DNA of 64,000 nt from Pseudomonadota bacterium (GCA_947505245.1 CANNIZ010000021.1:17521-81520), one strand, 5' to 3'; counted from the stretch's first letter, positions 17,343 to 26,348 are shown. Notes: generated by a model from the sequence alone, not told the origin. Translations and numbers: made by a program.

Positions 17343-19057
17343 GCGCATCGGTCGCCGTCCTGCTCGCTGGCATCGCGCGCGCGGCGACGATCGAAGGCCA
17401 GGTGACCACGGCGGACGGAAGTCCCCTGCCCGGCGCGTCCGTGATCGCGTACGACGCGCGGCTCTCGTACGTCTACACCGAGACCGCCGACGACGGGACC
17501 TACGCGCTGCTCGACGTCCCCGACGGGGAGCACCGGATCCGCGTCCTGCCCTCGATGCTCGACAACGTCCAAGAGTCGTGGTGGCCCGAAGGGCTCAACG
17601 TCTGCGACAGCGCTGTCGTGCCGGCCGGCGATCAACACGTGGACGTCGAACTCCACGTCGGCGGGATGATCACCGGACAGCTCCGCGATCCCGCGGGGCA
17701 ACCCGTCGTCGCGGCGCTCGTGATCGCTCGGCCGGACAACGCGGGCTCCACGCAGCTCCGCACCGCCCGGACCGACGTGAACGGGCGGTTCCGCCTGCGC
17801 GGGCTCGCGCCGTTGAGCGGCGACCACGGGTCGTTCAAGCTCGAGGTCCAGGCGAGTGGCTTCCCGAGGCAGTTCGTCGGGCCCACCTACGATCCCGCAC
17901 TGGCGCAGAAGATCGACGCGCGACCCGGCGAGGAGACCGCGGACGAGGATCGCACGCTGCTGCAAGGCATCGCGGTCGGGGGGGCCGTGTTCGGGCCCGA
18001 CGGGGCTGCAGCCGAAGGTGCGGTCAAGGTGTACAGCCCGTCCGAGATCGCTACCACAACCATCGTAGACGGGCGTTACCTCGCGCGCGGCCTGCCGCCC
18101 GGGTTCGTGCAGGCGTGGTCGTACGTCGACGGGCTCGCCCTCACGTACGCGCCGTCGTCCGATCGCCCCGGCGCGGGAATCGCCGTGCTCGCCGAGGGTC
18201 AGCTGTACGACTCGCTCGACATCACCGCCCCAGCCGAGGCCACCTTCCTCGGCGAACTGCACGGAGGCGGGCTCCCGATCGAAGGCATCAACGTGCTCGC
18301 GTGGAACGATGATCACACCGTCGCCGCCGGCGCGGTCGCAGATGTCGACGGCGCGTTCGTCATCCACGGGCTGCACGCGGGTCGCTACACGTTGTGGGTC
18401 TACGGGTCGGAACGCGGCTTCCTCGACGACTGGTCGCGCGACGAGGCAGGTGCGGTGCGAACGTTCGACCTGCCCGGTGCAGCAGCGTTCGAAGTGCCGC
18501 TCGTCGTCGGCGGGCACGTGTCCGGCGTGGTCACCGACAGCTCCACGGGTCTGCCCGTCTATGGCGCCACGATCGAGGCCACGCCCGTCGCGGACGGCGA
18601 GCCGTTCTCGACGGAGACCGCGCTCACCGGCATCTACGATCTGCGCGGGCTCCCCGCGGGTTCGTACCGCCTGTCTGCGCGCTACGAGCCGTATTGCCGC
18701 GGCGACCGCTCGTGGGCACCCACGTACTACCCAGGCACGCCGAACCCGCTCCTCGGCGGCGGCGTGCGAATCGACGGCGATGCAGGCGTGGTGTGGGACG
18801 CGAGCCTCCCGCCTGATCTCGACCGCGACGGCATGGACGACGCGTGGGAGTCGGCGAACGGGCTCGACCCCGCGCGCGATGACGCCTCGGAAGACGCGGA
18901 CGGTGACGGGTTCGCGAACCTCGACGAGTACCGCCTCGGGACCGATCCAAACGCGGTCGTCGAGGAGCCGCCCGGGTGCGGCTGCGCGTCCACCGCGACG
19001 TTCGGCCTTGCCCCTTGGCTCCTCGCAGGCGCTATGCTCCGGACCCGGAGGCGTTGA
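17339..19057 (+). CDS. Secreted protein with repeated carboxypeptidase-regulatory-like domains and MYXO-CTERM-type tail
   Basis: 572 residues; GTG at 17339 overlaps the previous stop. An N-terminal signal (VAVLLAGIARAA) is followed by at least four CarboxypepD_reg-like beta-sandwich units (e.g. IEGQVTTADGSPLPGASVIAYD, split as IEGQVTTADGS and PLPGASVIAYD; MITGQLRDPAGQPVVAALV; HVSGVVTDSSTGLPVYGATI). Next comes a calcium-type region (DLDRDGMDDAWE...DADGDGFANLDEYRLGTDP). It ends in GCGCAST, a short hydrophobic helix and RTRRR, the layout of MYXO-CTERM sorting signals, which in myxobacteria direct surface anchoring. No catalytic domain is seen; it is likely a cell-surface adhesive or structural protein. 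Confidence 0.82.
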   Translation: MSASVAVLLAGIARAATIEGQVTTADGSPLPGASVIAYDARLSYVYTETADDGTYALLDVPDGEHRIRVLPSMLDNVQESWWPEGLNVCDSAVVPAGDQHVDVELHVGGMITGQLRDPAGQPVVAALVIARPDNAGSTQLRTARTDVNGRFRLRGLAPLSGDHGSFKLEVQASGFPRQFVGPTYDPALAQKIDARPGEETADEDRTLLQGIAVGGAVFGPDGAAAEGAVKVYSPSEIATTTIVDGRYLARGLPPGFVQAWSYVDGLALTYAPSSDRPGAGIAVLAEGQLYDSLDITAPAEATFLGELHGGGLPIEGINVLAWNDDHTVAAGAVADVDGAFVIHGLHAGRYTLWVYGSERGFLDDWSRDEAGAVRTFDLPGAAAFEVPLVVGGHVSGVVTDSSTGLPVYGATIEATPVADGEPFSTETALTGIYDLRGLPAGSYRLSARYEPYCRGDRSWAPTYYPGTPNPLLGGGVRIDGDAGVVWDASLPPDLDRDGMDDAWESANGLDPARDDASEDADGDGFANLDEYRLGTDPNAVVEEPPGCGCASTATFGLAPWLLAGAMLRTRRR

Positions 19058-19881
19058 TGTGGCTCGCTGCCCTGGTCGCATGTACGGTGCCCGCAGTCGA
19101 CGAGACCGCCGCCGAGACGGACATCCCCGTGGACCTCGAGTGGGCCCCGCCGGCGGTCCGCGACCGTTCCTACGTGCGCGTCATGAATCACATCTGGGAC
19201 CGGTACGGTCCCGACTCCGGCCGCGGGCTCGACGTCGCGATCCCGCCCGAGAACCCGCTCGCGCTCGTCGAAGCGTTCCCGACCGGGGGAAACACCGGCT
19301 ACGCCGACCTGCTCCTGCCGGGCACGTATGACCTCGCCGCGACCGACGTCGACGGCACCGTCGTGCAGCTGGTGGAAGGTGTCACGGTCGCGCCGGGCGT
19401 CGTGGCGACGATCGAGCTTTACGGCGTCGCCGCCGCCCCGGTGACGTTGGGACACGCCGTCCTGCTCGACGATCGGGCGATGCCCCCTGCCGGCGACTTC
19501 CGGCTGCGCCTGTTCAACGGGGCAACCGGCACCGCCGTCCTCGACGTCGTCGACGGTACCGATCCAATCGCGTCATCGCTCGTGTATGGACACGCGTCGG
19601 ACGCGATCGTCCTCGCGATGGGCGACTTTGCGTTCGACGTCGACGTGGCGACGCCGGCCCCGCAGAAGGCGCTCGACGGCGTGCCCGACGCGCGCTGCTC
19701 CGGAAGCATCACCGCCGACGACTTCATCGACGGGCGCTCCCGCGTCGTACACGGCACGTTCGCTCCCGGCGCGGGTCCGCTCCCCGGCGTGGGCGCCATC
19801 CTCGCCTACGTGGACGGTGATTATCCCGACGACCCCGCCGCGCAGGAGCCGATCGTCCTGCCGTGCGTCGCGCTGCCCTGA
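19057..19881 (+). CDS. Predicted lipoprotein, unknown function
   Basis: 274 residues; the ATG at 19057 shares one base with the previous stop (TGATG) and starts MWLAALVAC, a compact lipobox. The mature part is made of beta-rich repeats (e.g. VVQLVEGVTVAPGVVATIELYGV; APVTLGHAVLLDD), resembling DUF4397-like modules that carry ornament domains, but no family is certain. It is the last gene of the 16179-19881 unit and is followed by a terminator-like structure. Outer-membrane or inner-membrane placement cannot be decided. Confidence 0.7.
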   Translation: MWLAALVACTVPAVDETAAETDIPVDLEWAPPAVRDRSYVRVMNHIWDRYGPDSGRGLDVAIPPENPLALVEAFPTGGNTGYADLLLPGTYDLAATDVDGTVVQLVEGVTVAPGVVATIELYGVAAAPVTLGHAVLLDDRAMPPAGDFRLRLFNGATGTAVLDVVDGTDPIASSLVYGHASDAIVLAMGDFAFDVDVATPAPQKALDGVPDARCSGSITADDFIDGRSRVVHGTFAPGAGPLPGVGAILAYVDGDYPDDPAAQEPIVLPCVALP

Positions 19882-19923
19882 CCGAGCGGGAAGTCGCGCC
19901 TCGGTCGCGGTTGGCTTTTTTTT
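19880..19923 (+). terminator. Probable rho-independent terminator
   Basis: GACCGAG (19880-19886) can pair with CTCGGTC (about 19900-19906), followed after a short GC-rich stretch by a run of eight or nine T (to 19923). It lies directly after the lipoprotein stop and closes the 16179-19881 unit. Confidence 0.6.
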
Positions 19924-19938
19924 GACCCGGCTGGTCAA
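19922..19938. promoter_or_regulatory. Short palindrome, possible operator, ahead of the small-protein/sigma genes
   Basis: TTGACC-5 bases-GGTCAA, perfect six-base arms, about 50 bases before the ATG at 19987. TTGACC also resembles a -35 element, but no good -10 is visible at the right distance, so an operator or atypical promoter is only a suggestion. Confidence 0.35.
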
Positions 19939-19986
19939 CATTCCCAGCTAGCTTGCCACCGATTGATCGATCTCTCGGAGCGCATC

Positions 19987-20178
19987 ATGGTCGAACTCGT
20001 CCTGCAGTGGTTCTACGTCGTGCTCACCACCTGCAACCTCGCCGGCGATTTGCAGCCCGAGCAGGAGCCGAATTGGCGAGGGTCCACGCAGACGCCGCCA
20101 GCGACTGCCGAAGTCACGTACGAAAAGCACCGCCGGATCGACGGTGGTTTCGAAGGCGACATCTACAACGGCTTCTAA
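19987..20178 (+). CDS. Small protein (63 residues) upstream of a sigma factor
   Basis: ATG at 19987 with GGAGCG upstream. It starts with a hydrophobic stretch (MVELVLQWFYVVLTTC) that could be a membrane segment or a lipobox-like signal ending at Cys16, followed by a polar tail with TPPATAEVTYEKHRRIDGG. No family is recognised. It stops 11 bases before the sigma-factor ATG and is probably co-transcribed, so a role as a small regulator or leader peptide for the sigma factor is possible. Its small size makes the call less sure than for its neighbours. Confidence 0.5.
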   Translation: MVELVLQWFYVVLTTCNLAGDLQPEQEPNWRGSTQTPPATAEVTYEKHRRIDGGFEGDIYNGF

Positions 20179-20189
20179 GGGGCGCGGCA

Positions 20190-20810
20190 ATGGACGGAGA
20201 TACCTTCCGCGACGCGCTCCGAGCGCTGCTCGCCGATCGACACGGCCCCGAGGCCAAAGCGCTGTTCCTCACGCTCTCGCGGTACGTCGAGGGTCGCGTG
20301 CGCTGGTTCGGTCGCGCTCGCGGGGCCGACCTGTTCGGCGACCCCGACCTCGAAGAGATCGTAGGCGACGTGATGTACCAGCTCATGTTGGGGTCGCTCG
20401 CGCAGTTCCGCGGCGGCTCGCTGCCCGAGCTGCTCGCGTTCGTGCGCACCGTGACGGACCGCTGCCTGTGGAAGCAGGCCCGCAAGCGCATCGACGAGAA
20501 GCGCGCGCTTGAGACCGACGCCGTCGCGGACGTCCTGCGTGGGCGGCAGTTCTCACCTCGCCGCGCCGACGAGCTCGTGCTGCTGCTCCCCGAGAGCCCG
20601 ATCGACCCGAAGGACCAGGAGTACCTGGAAGCCCTGCTCGCAGCTGGATCGAAGGCCGCCTACGCGCGGGACGCCGGCGTGAGCCGTGCCGCGGTGACCA
20701 AGCGCGTCGACCGCATCAAGTCGCGGATCGATGCCATGGAAGAGAGCCAGAAAGAGGCCGCCCAGGCGTGGCTCGAACATGCCGCCCGTCGAGCGGTCGG
20801 CGGCGTCTGA
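20190..20810 (+). CDS. Sigma-70-family (ECF-like) RNA polymerase sigma factor
   Basis: 206 residues from the ATG at 20190, with AAGGGG upstream. The N-terminal part has region-2-like features (DPDLEEIVGDVMYQLMLGSLAQFRGG... LLAFVRTVTDRCLWKQARKR). The C-terminal part has a region-4-like helix-turn-helix (YLEALLAAGSKAAYARDAGVSRAAVTKRVDRIKSRI, split as LLAAGSKAAYARDAGVSR and AAVTKRVDRIKSRI). There is no extra regulatory domain. Typical role: directing polymerase to a small stress or envelope regulon. No anti-sigma gene adjoins it; the 63-residue protein just upstream is the only candidate partner. Followed by a clear hairpin terminator. Confidence 0.75.
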   Translation: MDGDTFRDALRALLADRHGPEAKALFLTLSRYVEGRVRWFGRARGADLFGDPDLEEIVGDVMYQLMLGSLAQFRGGSLPELLAFVRTVTDRCLWKQARKRIDEKRALETDAVADVLRGRQFSPRRADELVLLLPESPIDPKDQEYLEALLAAGSKAAYARDAGVSRAAVTKRVDRIKSRIDAMEESQKEAAQAWLEHAARRAVGGV

Positions 20811-20861
20811 CGCCCTGACCGTCTCGCAACCCGCAGACACAAACCCCACAGACACAAACAA

Positions 20862-20902
20862 AGACGACCTCGCGAGCACGGCCCGCGAGGTCTTCTTCGT
20901 TT
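20862..20902. terminator. Hairpin terminator after the sigma gene
   Basis: GACCTCGCG (20866-20874) pairs perfectly with CGCGAGGTC (20884-20892), followed by TTCTTCGTTT and preceded by an A-rich stretch. The structure could act on both strands, for the sigma gene (+) and for L36 (-). Confidence 0.8.
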
Positions 20903-20945
20903 ACGTGTCCCACAGGGCGGGACGGCGCGTCTGGCCGAAGCCGGA

Positions 20946-21089
20946 CTAGCCCTTCTTGCTGGTGGAGCCCTGACGCGCCTTGAAGCGCGGGTTGCTCTTG
21001 CAGATCACGTAGACCTTGCCGCGCCGGCGAACGACCTGACAGTCTTTGTGGCGCGCCTTGAGGCTCTTGAGCGAGTTGCTGACCTTCAT
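20946..21089 (-). CDS. rpmJ: 50S ribosomal protein L36
   Basis: 47 residues from [14 protein letters not shown]; the longer open frame upstream is not part of the protein. The sequence [29 protein letters not shown], split as [12 protein letters not shown] and [17 protein letters not shown], is clearly L36. Zinc-type L36 has a CxxC...C...H set. Here only two of the four ligands remain (one Cys early, one in VIC), the first Cys and the final His being replaced. It is therefore the 'type B'/YkgO-like form, which does not need zinc. It is encoded alone, outside a ribosomal-protein operon, with a short Ser/Thr/Lys extension at the C-terminus. Confidence 0.92.
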   Translation of the reverse strand: MKVSNSLKSLKARHKDCQVVRRRGKVYVICKSNPRFKARQGSTSKKG

Positions 21090-21179
21090 GAAATACCCCG
21101 GCCGCACGAAGCGGTTGAACCATCCGCGATTAGCCCGCCGCCCAGAGGCCGTCAAGGACACGAGCCCCACCGACGGTGA

Positions 21180-22337
21180 TTAGCGGCCGAGCTCCGCGAG
21201 CAGCGCGCGGGCCGCCGCGACGTAGCCGGCGACCGCGACGTCCAAGACCCGGGGATCGGGAAGGAATCCCCCTGAGTGGGCCGGATCCGTCCGCGCGCCC
21301 GCGCCCGACGCGCCCCAGCGCAGGTACACCCCCCGCCGACCGACGAGCAGATCGCTGAAGTCTTCCCCACCGGTGTTCGCCCGCGCGAGCCGCACGACGT
21401 GGATCCCAGAGGCCCGGAACGCAGCGACCACCGCGTCGACGAGCGCCGCGTCGTTGACGACTGGATCGTGGCCGGGCTCGAGCGTGAACTGGACCTCGGC
21501 CCCGCAGGCCGCTGCGATGCCGGCACACACGCGCGGGACGGCGCTCCGCAGCTGTACGCGAACCTCCGGCGATCCTGATCGGATGGTGCCCTGAAGCGTG
21601 GCCTCGCCAGCGAGGATGTTGCTGCGCTCGCCCGCGCGAAACACGCCGACCGTGATCACGGCGGGCTGCCCGGGCTCGACCTCGCGCGCGACGATGCCTT
21701 GCAGGGCGTCGACGATGCGCGCCCCGCAAAGGATCGCGTCCACGCCCTTGTGTGGACGAGCAGCGTGCGACGCGCGACCACGCACGGTGATCGTGAACTG
21801 ATCCGTGCTCGCGCACATCGGCCCGGCCTGGAGCGCTACGGTGCCCACCGGGTAGTCGAGGTCGAGGTGGCCGCCGAACACGGCAGCGATGCCGTCACAC
21901 GCGCCGTCCGCGACGCACCGGCGCGCGCCGATTCCCCGCTCCTCGGCAGGCTGAAACAGCACGCGGATCGCAGGGGAGTCGCGCACAAGGATCGACGTCG
22001 CGCCGATCAGGGCGGAGGCGTGGACGTCGTGGCCGCAAGCGTGGGCGACACCCGGGACCGTCGAGGAGAACGACACGCCCGTGGCCTCGGTGATCGGTAG
22101 CGCGTCGATGTCGGCGCGCAGGCACAACACGGGAGACGCCGCGAGATCGGCGACAAGGCCGGTCTCCGCGACGACCCGAGGCTTCAGGCCGAGCGCGACG
22201 AGGTCCTCGGCGATGCGACGCTGGGTGCGGCGCTCCTGCAGCGACAGCTCGGGGTGGGCATGAAGGTCTTCGCGCAGGGTCCGCGCCCGCTCCAAGTGCT
22301 CGTCGTCGAGGCCCGCGGCCCCAAGAAACCTGTTCAT
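21180..22337 (-). CDS. M20-family amidohydrolase (N-acyl-amino-acid/hippurate hydrolase type)
   Basis: 385 residues. Motifs of the M20D group: LHAHPELSLQE at the N-terminus, LRADIDALPI (~75-85), ACGHDVHASAL with the metal-binding Cys/His/Asp/His, FQPAEERGIGA with the catalytic Glu pair, FGGHLDLDYPVGTV, and a C-terminal GGEDFSDLL. It would remove acyl or similar groups from amino acids in the cytoplasm; there is no signal peptide. All visible ligands are intact. Encoded next to, and divergent from, the radical SAM gene; the two coding regions do not overlap. Alone on its strand. Confidence 0.85.
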   Translation of the reverse strand: MNRFLGAAGLDDEHLERARTLREDLHAHPELSLQERRTQRRIAEDLVALGLKPRVVAETGLVADLAASPVLCLRADIDALPITEATGVSFSSTVPGVAHACGHDVHASALIGATSILVRDSPAIRVLFQPAEERGIGARRCVADGACDGIAAVFGGHLDLDYPVGTVALQAGPMCASTDQFTITVRGRASHAARPHKGVDAILCGARIVDALQGIVAREVEPGQPAVITVGVFRAGERSNILAGEATLQGTIRSGSPEVRVQLRSAVPRVCAGIAAACGAEVQFTLEPGHDPVVNDAALVDAVVAAFRASGIHVVRLARANTGGEDFSDLLVGRRGVYLRWGASGAGARTDPAHSGGFLPDPRVLDVAVAGYVAAARALLAELGR

Positions 22338-22376
22338 CCCCGCCCCGCTGCGACCCGCACGTTATCCTGCCTCCCG

Positions 22377-23834
22377 ATGCTGGTGCTATACAACCCGCGT
22401 TCGAACGCGCAGCGAAAGCCGATTGTTCCGTACGCGCTCCTCGCGCTCGGCGCGTCCGTCGAGGGGCGCCACGACTACGCGATCGTCGACGGCAACCTCG
22501 AACATGATGCGGCCTCCCTGATCGCACGCAAGCTCGCTGAGGGCGGTCCACCGATCCTGGGTGTCACGAGCATGCCCGGACCACAGGTGGTCGATGCCGT
22601 GGGCGTCGTGGGCCGCGTGAAGTCGCTCGTTCCCGCGGTGCGCACCGTGTGGGGCGGATACTTTCCGACCCAGCACGTCGACGCCTGCCTCCGCTCGCCG
22701 CTCGTCGACGTCGCGGTGCGCGGGCACGCCGACGTCGCGTTCCCGCACCTGATCGACGCGCTCACGACCAACGCCGACGTGAGCTCCCTTCCGGGCGTTG
22801 CAGTTCGAGGGTCCTCCGCGCGCATCCCCGAGGCGCCCATCCCGCGCGCGTCCGAGCTCGCTCCGTTTCCGTGGCACCGCGTGCAGCTCGAACGGTACGT
22901 CCGCAGCACCGTCCTCGGGAGGCGCACCCTCGGGTACCACGCGAGCTACGGCTGCCCCTACGTGTGCAACTTCTGCGCGGTCGTGAACATGGTCGGCGGG
23001 CGGTGGACCGGACTGCCTGCGGAGCGCGTCGCGGACGACGTCGCGAGGTTCGTCGAACGGCACCAGGCCGACGCCGTCGAATTCTACGACAACAACTTCT
23101 TCGTCCAGGAGGGCCGTACTGTCGAGATCGCGGAGCGCATCACCCACCACGGGCTCACCTGGTGGGGCGAAGCGCGCATCGACGGGCTGATGAAGTACTC
23201 GGACGCGTCCCTCGCGACGATGGCGCGCTCGGGCCTTCGCATGGTGTTCTGCGGGGCCGAGAGCGGCGACGCCGAGACGCTCGCGCGGATGGACAAAGGC
23301 GGCACCCTCACGCCCGAGATGACGCTCGACTTCGTGGCGCGCGCCAAGGCGTTCGGCATCGTGCCGGAGCTGTCGTTCGTGCTGGGCTCGCCGCCCGACC
23401 CCGAGGGGGACATCGACCGCACGCTCGCGTTCATTCGGAAGGTCAAAGCACGCAATCCTGCCACCGAGATCATCTTGTACCTGTACACGCCCGAGCCCGT
23501 CGCCGGGCCGCTGTGGGACCAGGCCCAGGCCGCAGGCTTCGCGTTTCCGACCACGCTCGAGGCGTGGGCCGCGTTCGAGGACGTCGTGCAACGCCGTTCG
23601 GAGCGCCTCCCATGGCTCCCCACGGCCACCCGCCGACGTGTCCGCGGGTTCGAGCGCGTCCTCAACGCGTACTACCCGACCACCACCGACGTGCGCCTCA
23701 CCGGGCCGCGGCGCGCGTTGTTGCGAGCCCTGTCAGCGTGGCGTTGGCACCTTCAGTTCTACCGGGCGCCGCTCGAGCTCGCCGCCGCCCAGCGCCTGCT
23801 CCGGTACCAACGCCCCGAGACGGCTGGCTTCTAG
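22377..23834 (+). CDS. B12-binding-domain radical SAM enzyme
   Basis: 485 residues from the ATG at 22377. The N-terminal ~150 residues are a cobalamin-binding-like Rossmann domain (MLVLYNPRS, VWGGYFPTQH) as found in BchE/HpnJ-type enzymes. The radical SAM domain has C193-P-Y-V-C197-N-F-C200 for the 4Fe-4S cluster, then DNNFFV, AESGD and LSFVLGSPPDPEGD motifs. The substrate is unknown; relatives include methyltransferases, oxidative cyclases and hopanoid or lipid enzymes. It stands alone, convergent with bamA with three bases between the stops. There is no RiPP precursor next to it, so I do not link it to the lasso cluster. Confidence 0.85.
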   Translation: MLVLYNPRSNAQRKPIVPYALLALGASVEGRHDYAIVDGNLEHDAASLIARKLAEGGPPILGVTSMPGPQVVDAVGVVGRVKSLVPAVRTVWGGYFPTQHVDACLRSPLVDVAVRGHADVAFPHLIDALTTNADVSSLPGVAVRGSSARIPEAPIPRASELAPFPWHRVQLERYVRSTVLGRRTLGYHASYGCPYVCNFCAVVNMVGGRWTGLPAERVADDVARFVERHQADAVEFYDNNFFVQEGRTVEIAERITHHGLTWWGEARIDGLMKYSDASLATMARSGLRMVFCGAESGDAETLARMDKGGTLTPEMTLDFVARAKAFGIVPELSFVLGSPPDPEGDIDRTLAFIRKVKARNPATEIILYLYTPEPVAGPLWDQAQAAGFAFPTTLEAWAAFEDVVQRRSERLPWLPTATRRRVRGFERVLNAYYPTTTDVRLTGPRRALLRALSAWRWHLQFYRAPLELAAAQRLLRYQRPETAGF

Positions 23835-23837
23835 TCG

Positions 23838-26348
23838 CTAGAAGAAGCTGCCGATCGAGAAGTCGAACACGCCCTTCTTCATGTCCGGATCCGGATTGAG
23901 CGGGATCCCGTACTCGAAGCGCAACGGGCCGATCGGCGACCGCCAGCGAACGCCGGCGCCGGCCGCGAACCGCAGCTCGAGCGGGTTGATGAACCCGCTT
24001 CCTCCGGGGTCGCCGAACGCGTTGCCGGCGTCGAAGAACGCGACGCCGAGGATGCCGGCCTGCCGGATGATCGGCGCCTCCAACTCGACGTTGTTGATCC
24101 AGGTCGAGGTGCCGCCGACGACCAGCTCCGTGTCCCCGTGCTGCGGATCTTCGGTATCCAGCACGCGAATCGTGGGCCCGAGGCTGAACCAGTTGTAGCC
24201 GCGAACCGAGTTGATGCCGCCCGCGCGGAACCGGTGGATGTACGGAACCGTGGAGCCGTCCGTGGACTGAATCCACCCCGCCGTGCTGTTCAACCGGAAC
24301 ACGAGCTTGTCGCCGTCACCGATGAGCGGCTGGAAGTAGCGCAGGTTGAGGCGCGACTCGACGAAGTTGAAGCTCCCGCCCAGCACGTTCAACACCTTGT
24401 TGTCGGACACCCGAAGGCCGCCGGACAACGTGGTCGCGGCCGAGAAGTAGAACCCGTCGGTCGCGAAGATCCGGTTGTTGCGCTTGTCGACGCTGAGCGT
24501 CACCCCGAGGCTGCTCGTCAGGCCGCTGCGGAACAGCTGGCCGCCGTACAGCTTCTCCTTGAACGCATCGATCGACGTGAGGCCGACGTCCTCGAACGTG
24601 TACTCGACGGAGAGCTGCACGTCGTCCCGGTAGTCCAGGTAGCGGCCGAAGCCGACGCTTGAGCCGCGCTGGTACTGATCTTCCTGGTACTGCTGCGTGC
24701 TCGAATACGCGGAAGCGTTGAAGCTCCACCGCGAATCGAGGAAGTACGGATCGCTGAACGACAGGTTGAACTGGTGCCGAAGCTTGGACCAGTTGATCGC
24801 GATGGCCGCGTTGTAGCCGAGGCCGAAGAAGTTGTTCTTCGACATGTTGAACGTGAGCACGAAGCTCTCGAGGCTCGAGAACCCGAACCCGGCGGAGAAG
24901 CTGCCCGTTGGCTGTTCCTTTACCTGCACGTTCACGTCGAGCTCGTTGTCGCCGGCTCCGCGCGGCGTTGAGATGTCGACGGTCTCGAAGTAGCCCAACC
25001 GCTCCAAGCGCGACTTCGACGCCCGCAGCAGCGATCCGCGGTACAGGTCCCCTTCACTGACGAGGATCTCGCGCCTCACGACCTTGTCGAACGTGGGGTC
25101 GTTGCCGGTGATGTTGATGCGACCGATGCGGACCTTGTCGCCTTTGTCGATCGCGAACGTGAGATCGACGATCTTCGTCTCGGGGTTCGTGTGCGGCAGC
25201 GGAACGACGTTGACGAACGCGTAGCCGCGATCGCTGTACAGGTCCGTGATCGCCTGCATGACGCCGCGGACCTGGGACATCTTGAACGCGTCGTTCTCCA
25301 AGACCTTGGACGGCGCGAGGTCGCGCGACCGGCGGACGCGGCGGTTCGTAGCGGTCCGCCACTGCTCGTCCTGCACGTCGAACACTGGCGTGCCGATGAT
25401 GAGGTCCATCACGGCCTGCTCGGTGAGCCCATCTTCGGCGACGAAGTCGCCCTGGGCGTCGACCGCGCCGATCGCGTACTTTGGCCCTTCGTTGACGTGG
25501 AACTGGACGTAGATGAAGCGCTTGTCGGGCGACAGGAAGATCTCGGGGGGATCGACCTTGATGTCGACGAAGCCCTCCTCGCGGTACACCTCTTCGACGA
25601 TGTACGGATCGTTCTGGATGCCGTCCTTCTTGAACGTGCCCCGGCTCGTAAGCCACGGCGCGATGCCGCCTTCCTTCGTCTGGAGGAACTTCTCGATCTT
25701 GCGGTCCGCCAGCTGATCGTTGCCGACGATCTCGACGCGCTGCACGACGACCTTGCGGCCCTCGCGGATGTCGAAGGTGATGTCGACCTGATCGTCACCG
25801 ACGTCGGTGATGACGGGGTCGATCTCGGCCAGGTAGTAGCCCTTCTCGATGTATTTATCGCGAAGTCGATCCGTGTTGGACTTCACCGCGGCGTCGCTCA
25901 GTACGGCGAACGGCTCAATGTCGAGGATCTCCCTCAGGTCGTCCTCGTCGATCTTCTTGTTGCCCGTGAGCTTCACGTCCCGCACGGCGGGCTTCTCGTC
26001 GACCACGTAGATGACCGACACCCCGTCGGCGTCGGGAACGACCTCGACGCGGACATCATCGAAGAAGCCCGTGCCGTAGATGGCCTTCAGGTCACGGCGC
26101 ACCTTGGCTGCCGTGAGCAGTTCGCCCCGTCGCAGGCTTATCGCAGGCCAGATCGTCGCTTCCTCGATGCGGCGAGTGCCTTCGATTGTTACCTTTGACA
26201 CCCGACCATCAGCGGGAGCCGGCACATCGGCCACCGCGGGCGCGGCCAACGCGAGCGACGCGACGACAGCGAGGCCACGGACGAGACGGGACGGAAACGA
26301 CAGGGCTGATTCGGAAAACACGGCCACGGGTAACCGGCGTGCAGTCAT
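23838..26348 (-). CDS. bamA: Outer-membrane protein assembly factor BamA
   Basis: 836 residues; the ATG at 26348 overlaps the upstream stop by four bases and leads into a signal peptide (VRGLAVVASLALAAPAVADVPA). Five POTRA-type repeats follow in the N-terminal half (e.g. VSKVTIEGTRRIEEATI, VRDVKLTGNKKIDEDDL, VQRVEIVGNDQLADRKI, VRIGRINITGNDPTFDKV). The barrel has the Omp85 loop motif INSVRGYNWFSLGP and ends in FDFSIGSFF, a C-terminal Phe as needed for BAM recognition. It folds and inserts outer-membrane beta-barrels. Unusually it is the last gene of a unit with an EEP hydrolase, an ARM-repeat protein and a transglutaminase-like protein, not with skp, lpxD or rseP. Confidence 0.95.
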   Translation of the reverse strand: MTARRLPVAVFSESALSFPSRLVRGLAVVASLALAAPAVADVPAPADGRVSKVTIEGTRRIEEATIWPAISLRRGELLTAAKVRRDLKAIYGTGFFDDVRVEVVPDADGVSVIYVVDEKPAVRDVKLTGNKKIDEDDLREILDIEPFAVLSDAAVKSNTDRLRDKYIEKGYYLAEIDPVITDVGDDQVDITFDIREGRKVVVQRVEIVGNDQLADRKIEKFLQTKEGGIAPWLTSRGTFKKDGIQNDPYIVEEVYREEGFVDIKVDPPEIFLSPDKRFIYVQFHVNEGPKYAIGAVDAQGDFVAEDGLTEQAVMDLIIGTPVFDVQDEQWRTATNRRVRRSRDLAPSKVLENDAFKMSQVRGVMQAITDLYSDRGYAFVNVVPLPHTNPETKIVDLTFAIDKGDKVRIGRINITGNDPTFDKVVRREILVSEGDLYRGSLLRASKSRLERLGYFETVDISTPRGAGDNELDVNVQVKEQPTGSFSAGFGFSSLESFVLTFNMSKNNFFGLGYNAAIAINWSKLRHQFNLSFSDPYFLDSRWSFNASAYSSTQQYQEDQYQRGSSVGFGRYLDYRDDVQLSVEYTFEDVGLTSIDAFKEKLYGGQLFRSGLTSSLGVTLSVDKRNNRIFATDGFYFSAATTLSGGLRVSDNKVLNVLGGSFNFVESRLNLRYFQPLIGDGDKLVFRLNSTAGWIQSTDGSTVPYIHRFRAGGINSVRGYNWFSLGPTIRVLDTEDPQHGDTELVVGGTSTWINNVELEAPIIRQAGILGVAFFDAGNAFGDPGGSGFINPLELRFAAGAGVRWRSPIGPLRFEYGIPLNPDPDMKKGVFDFSIGSFF

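Noticed and set aside
17306..19081. Long minus-strand frame opposite the CarboxypepD_reg gene
   Set aside because: No motif, Arg/Val-rich antisense pattern; the plus-strand gene has signal, domains and a sorting tail.
22377..23834. Radical SAM enzyme as a member of the lasso cluster
   Set aside because: Ten kilobases away, different strand, no precursor nearby; lasso formation needs no radical SAM step.
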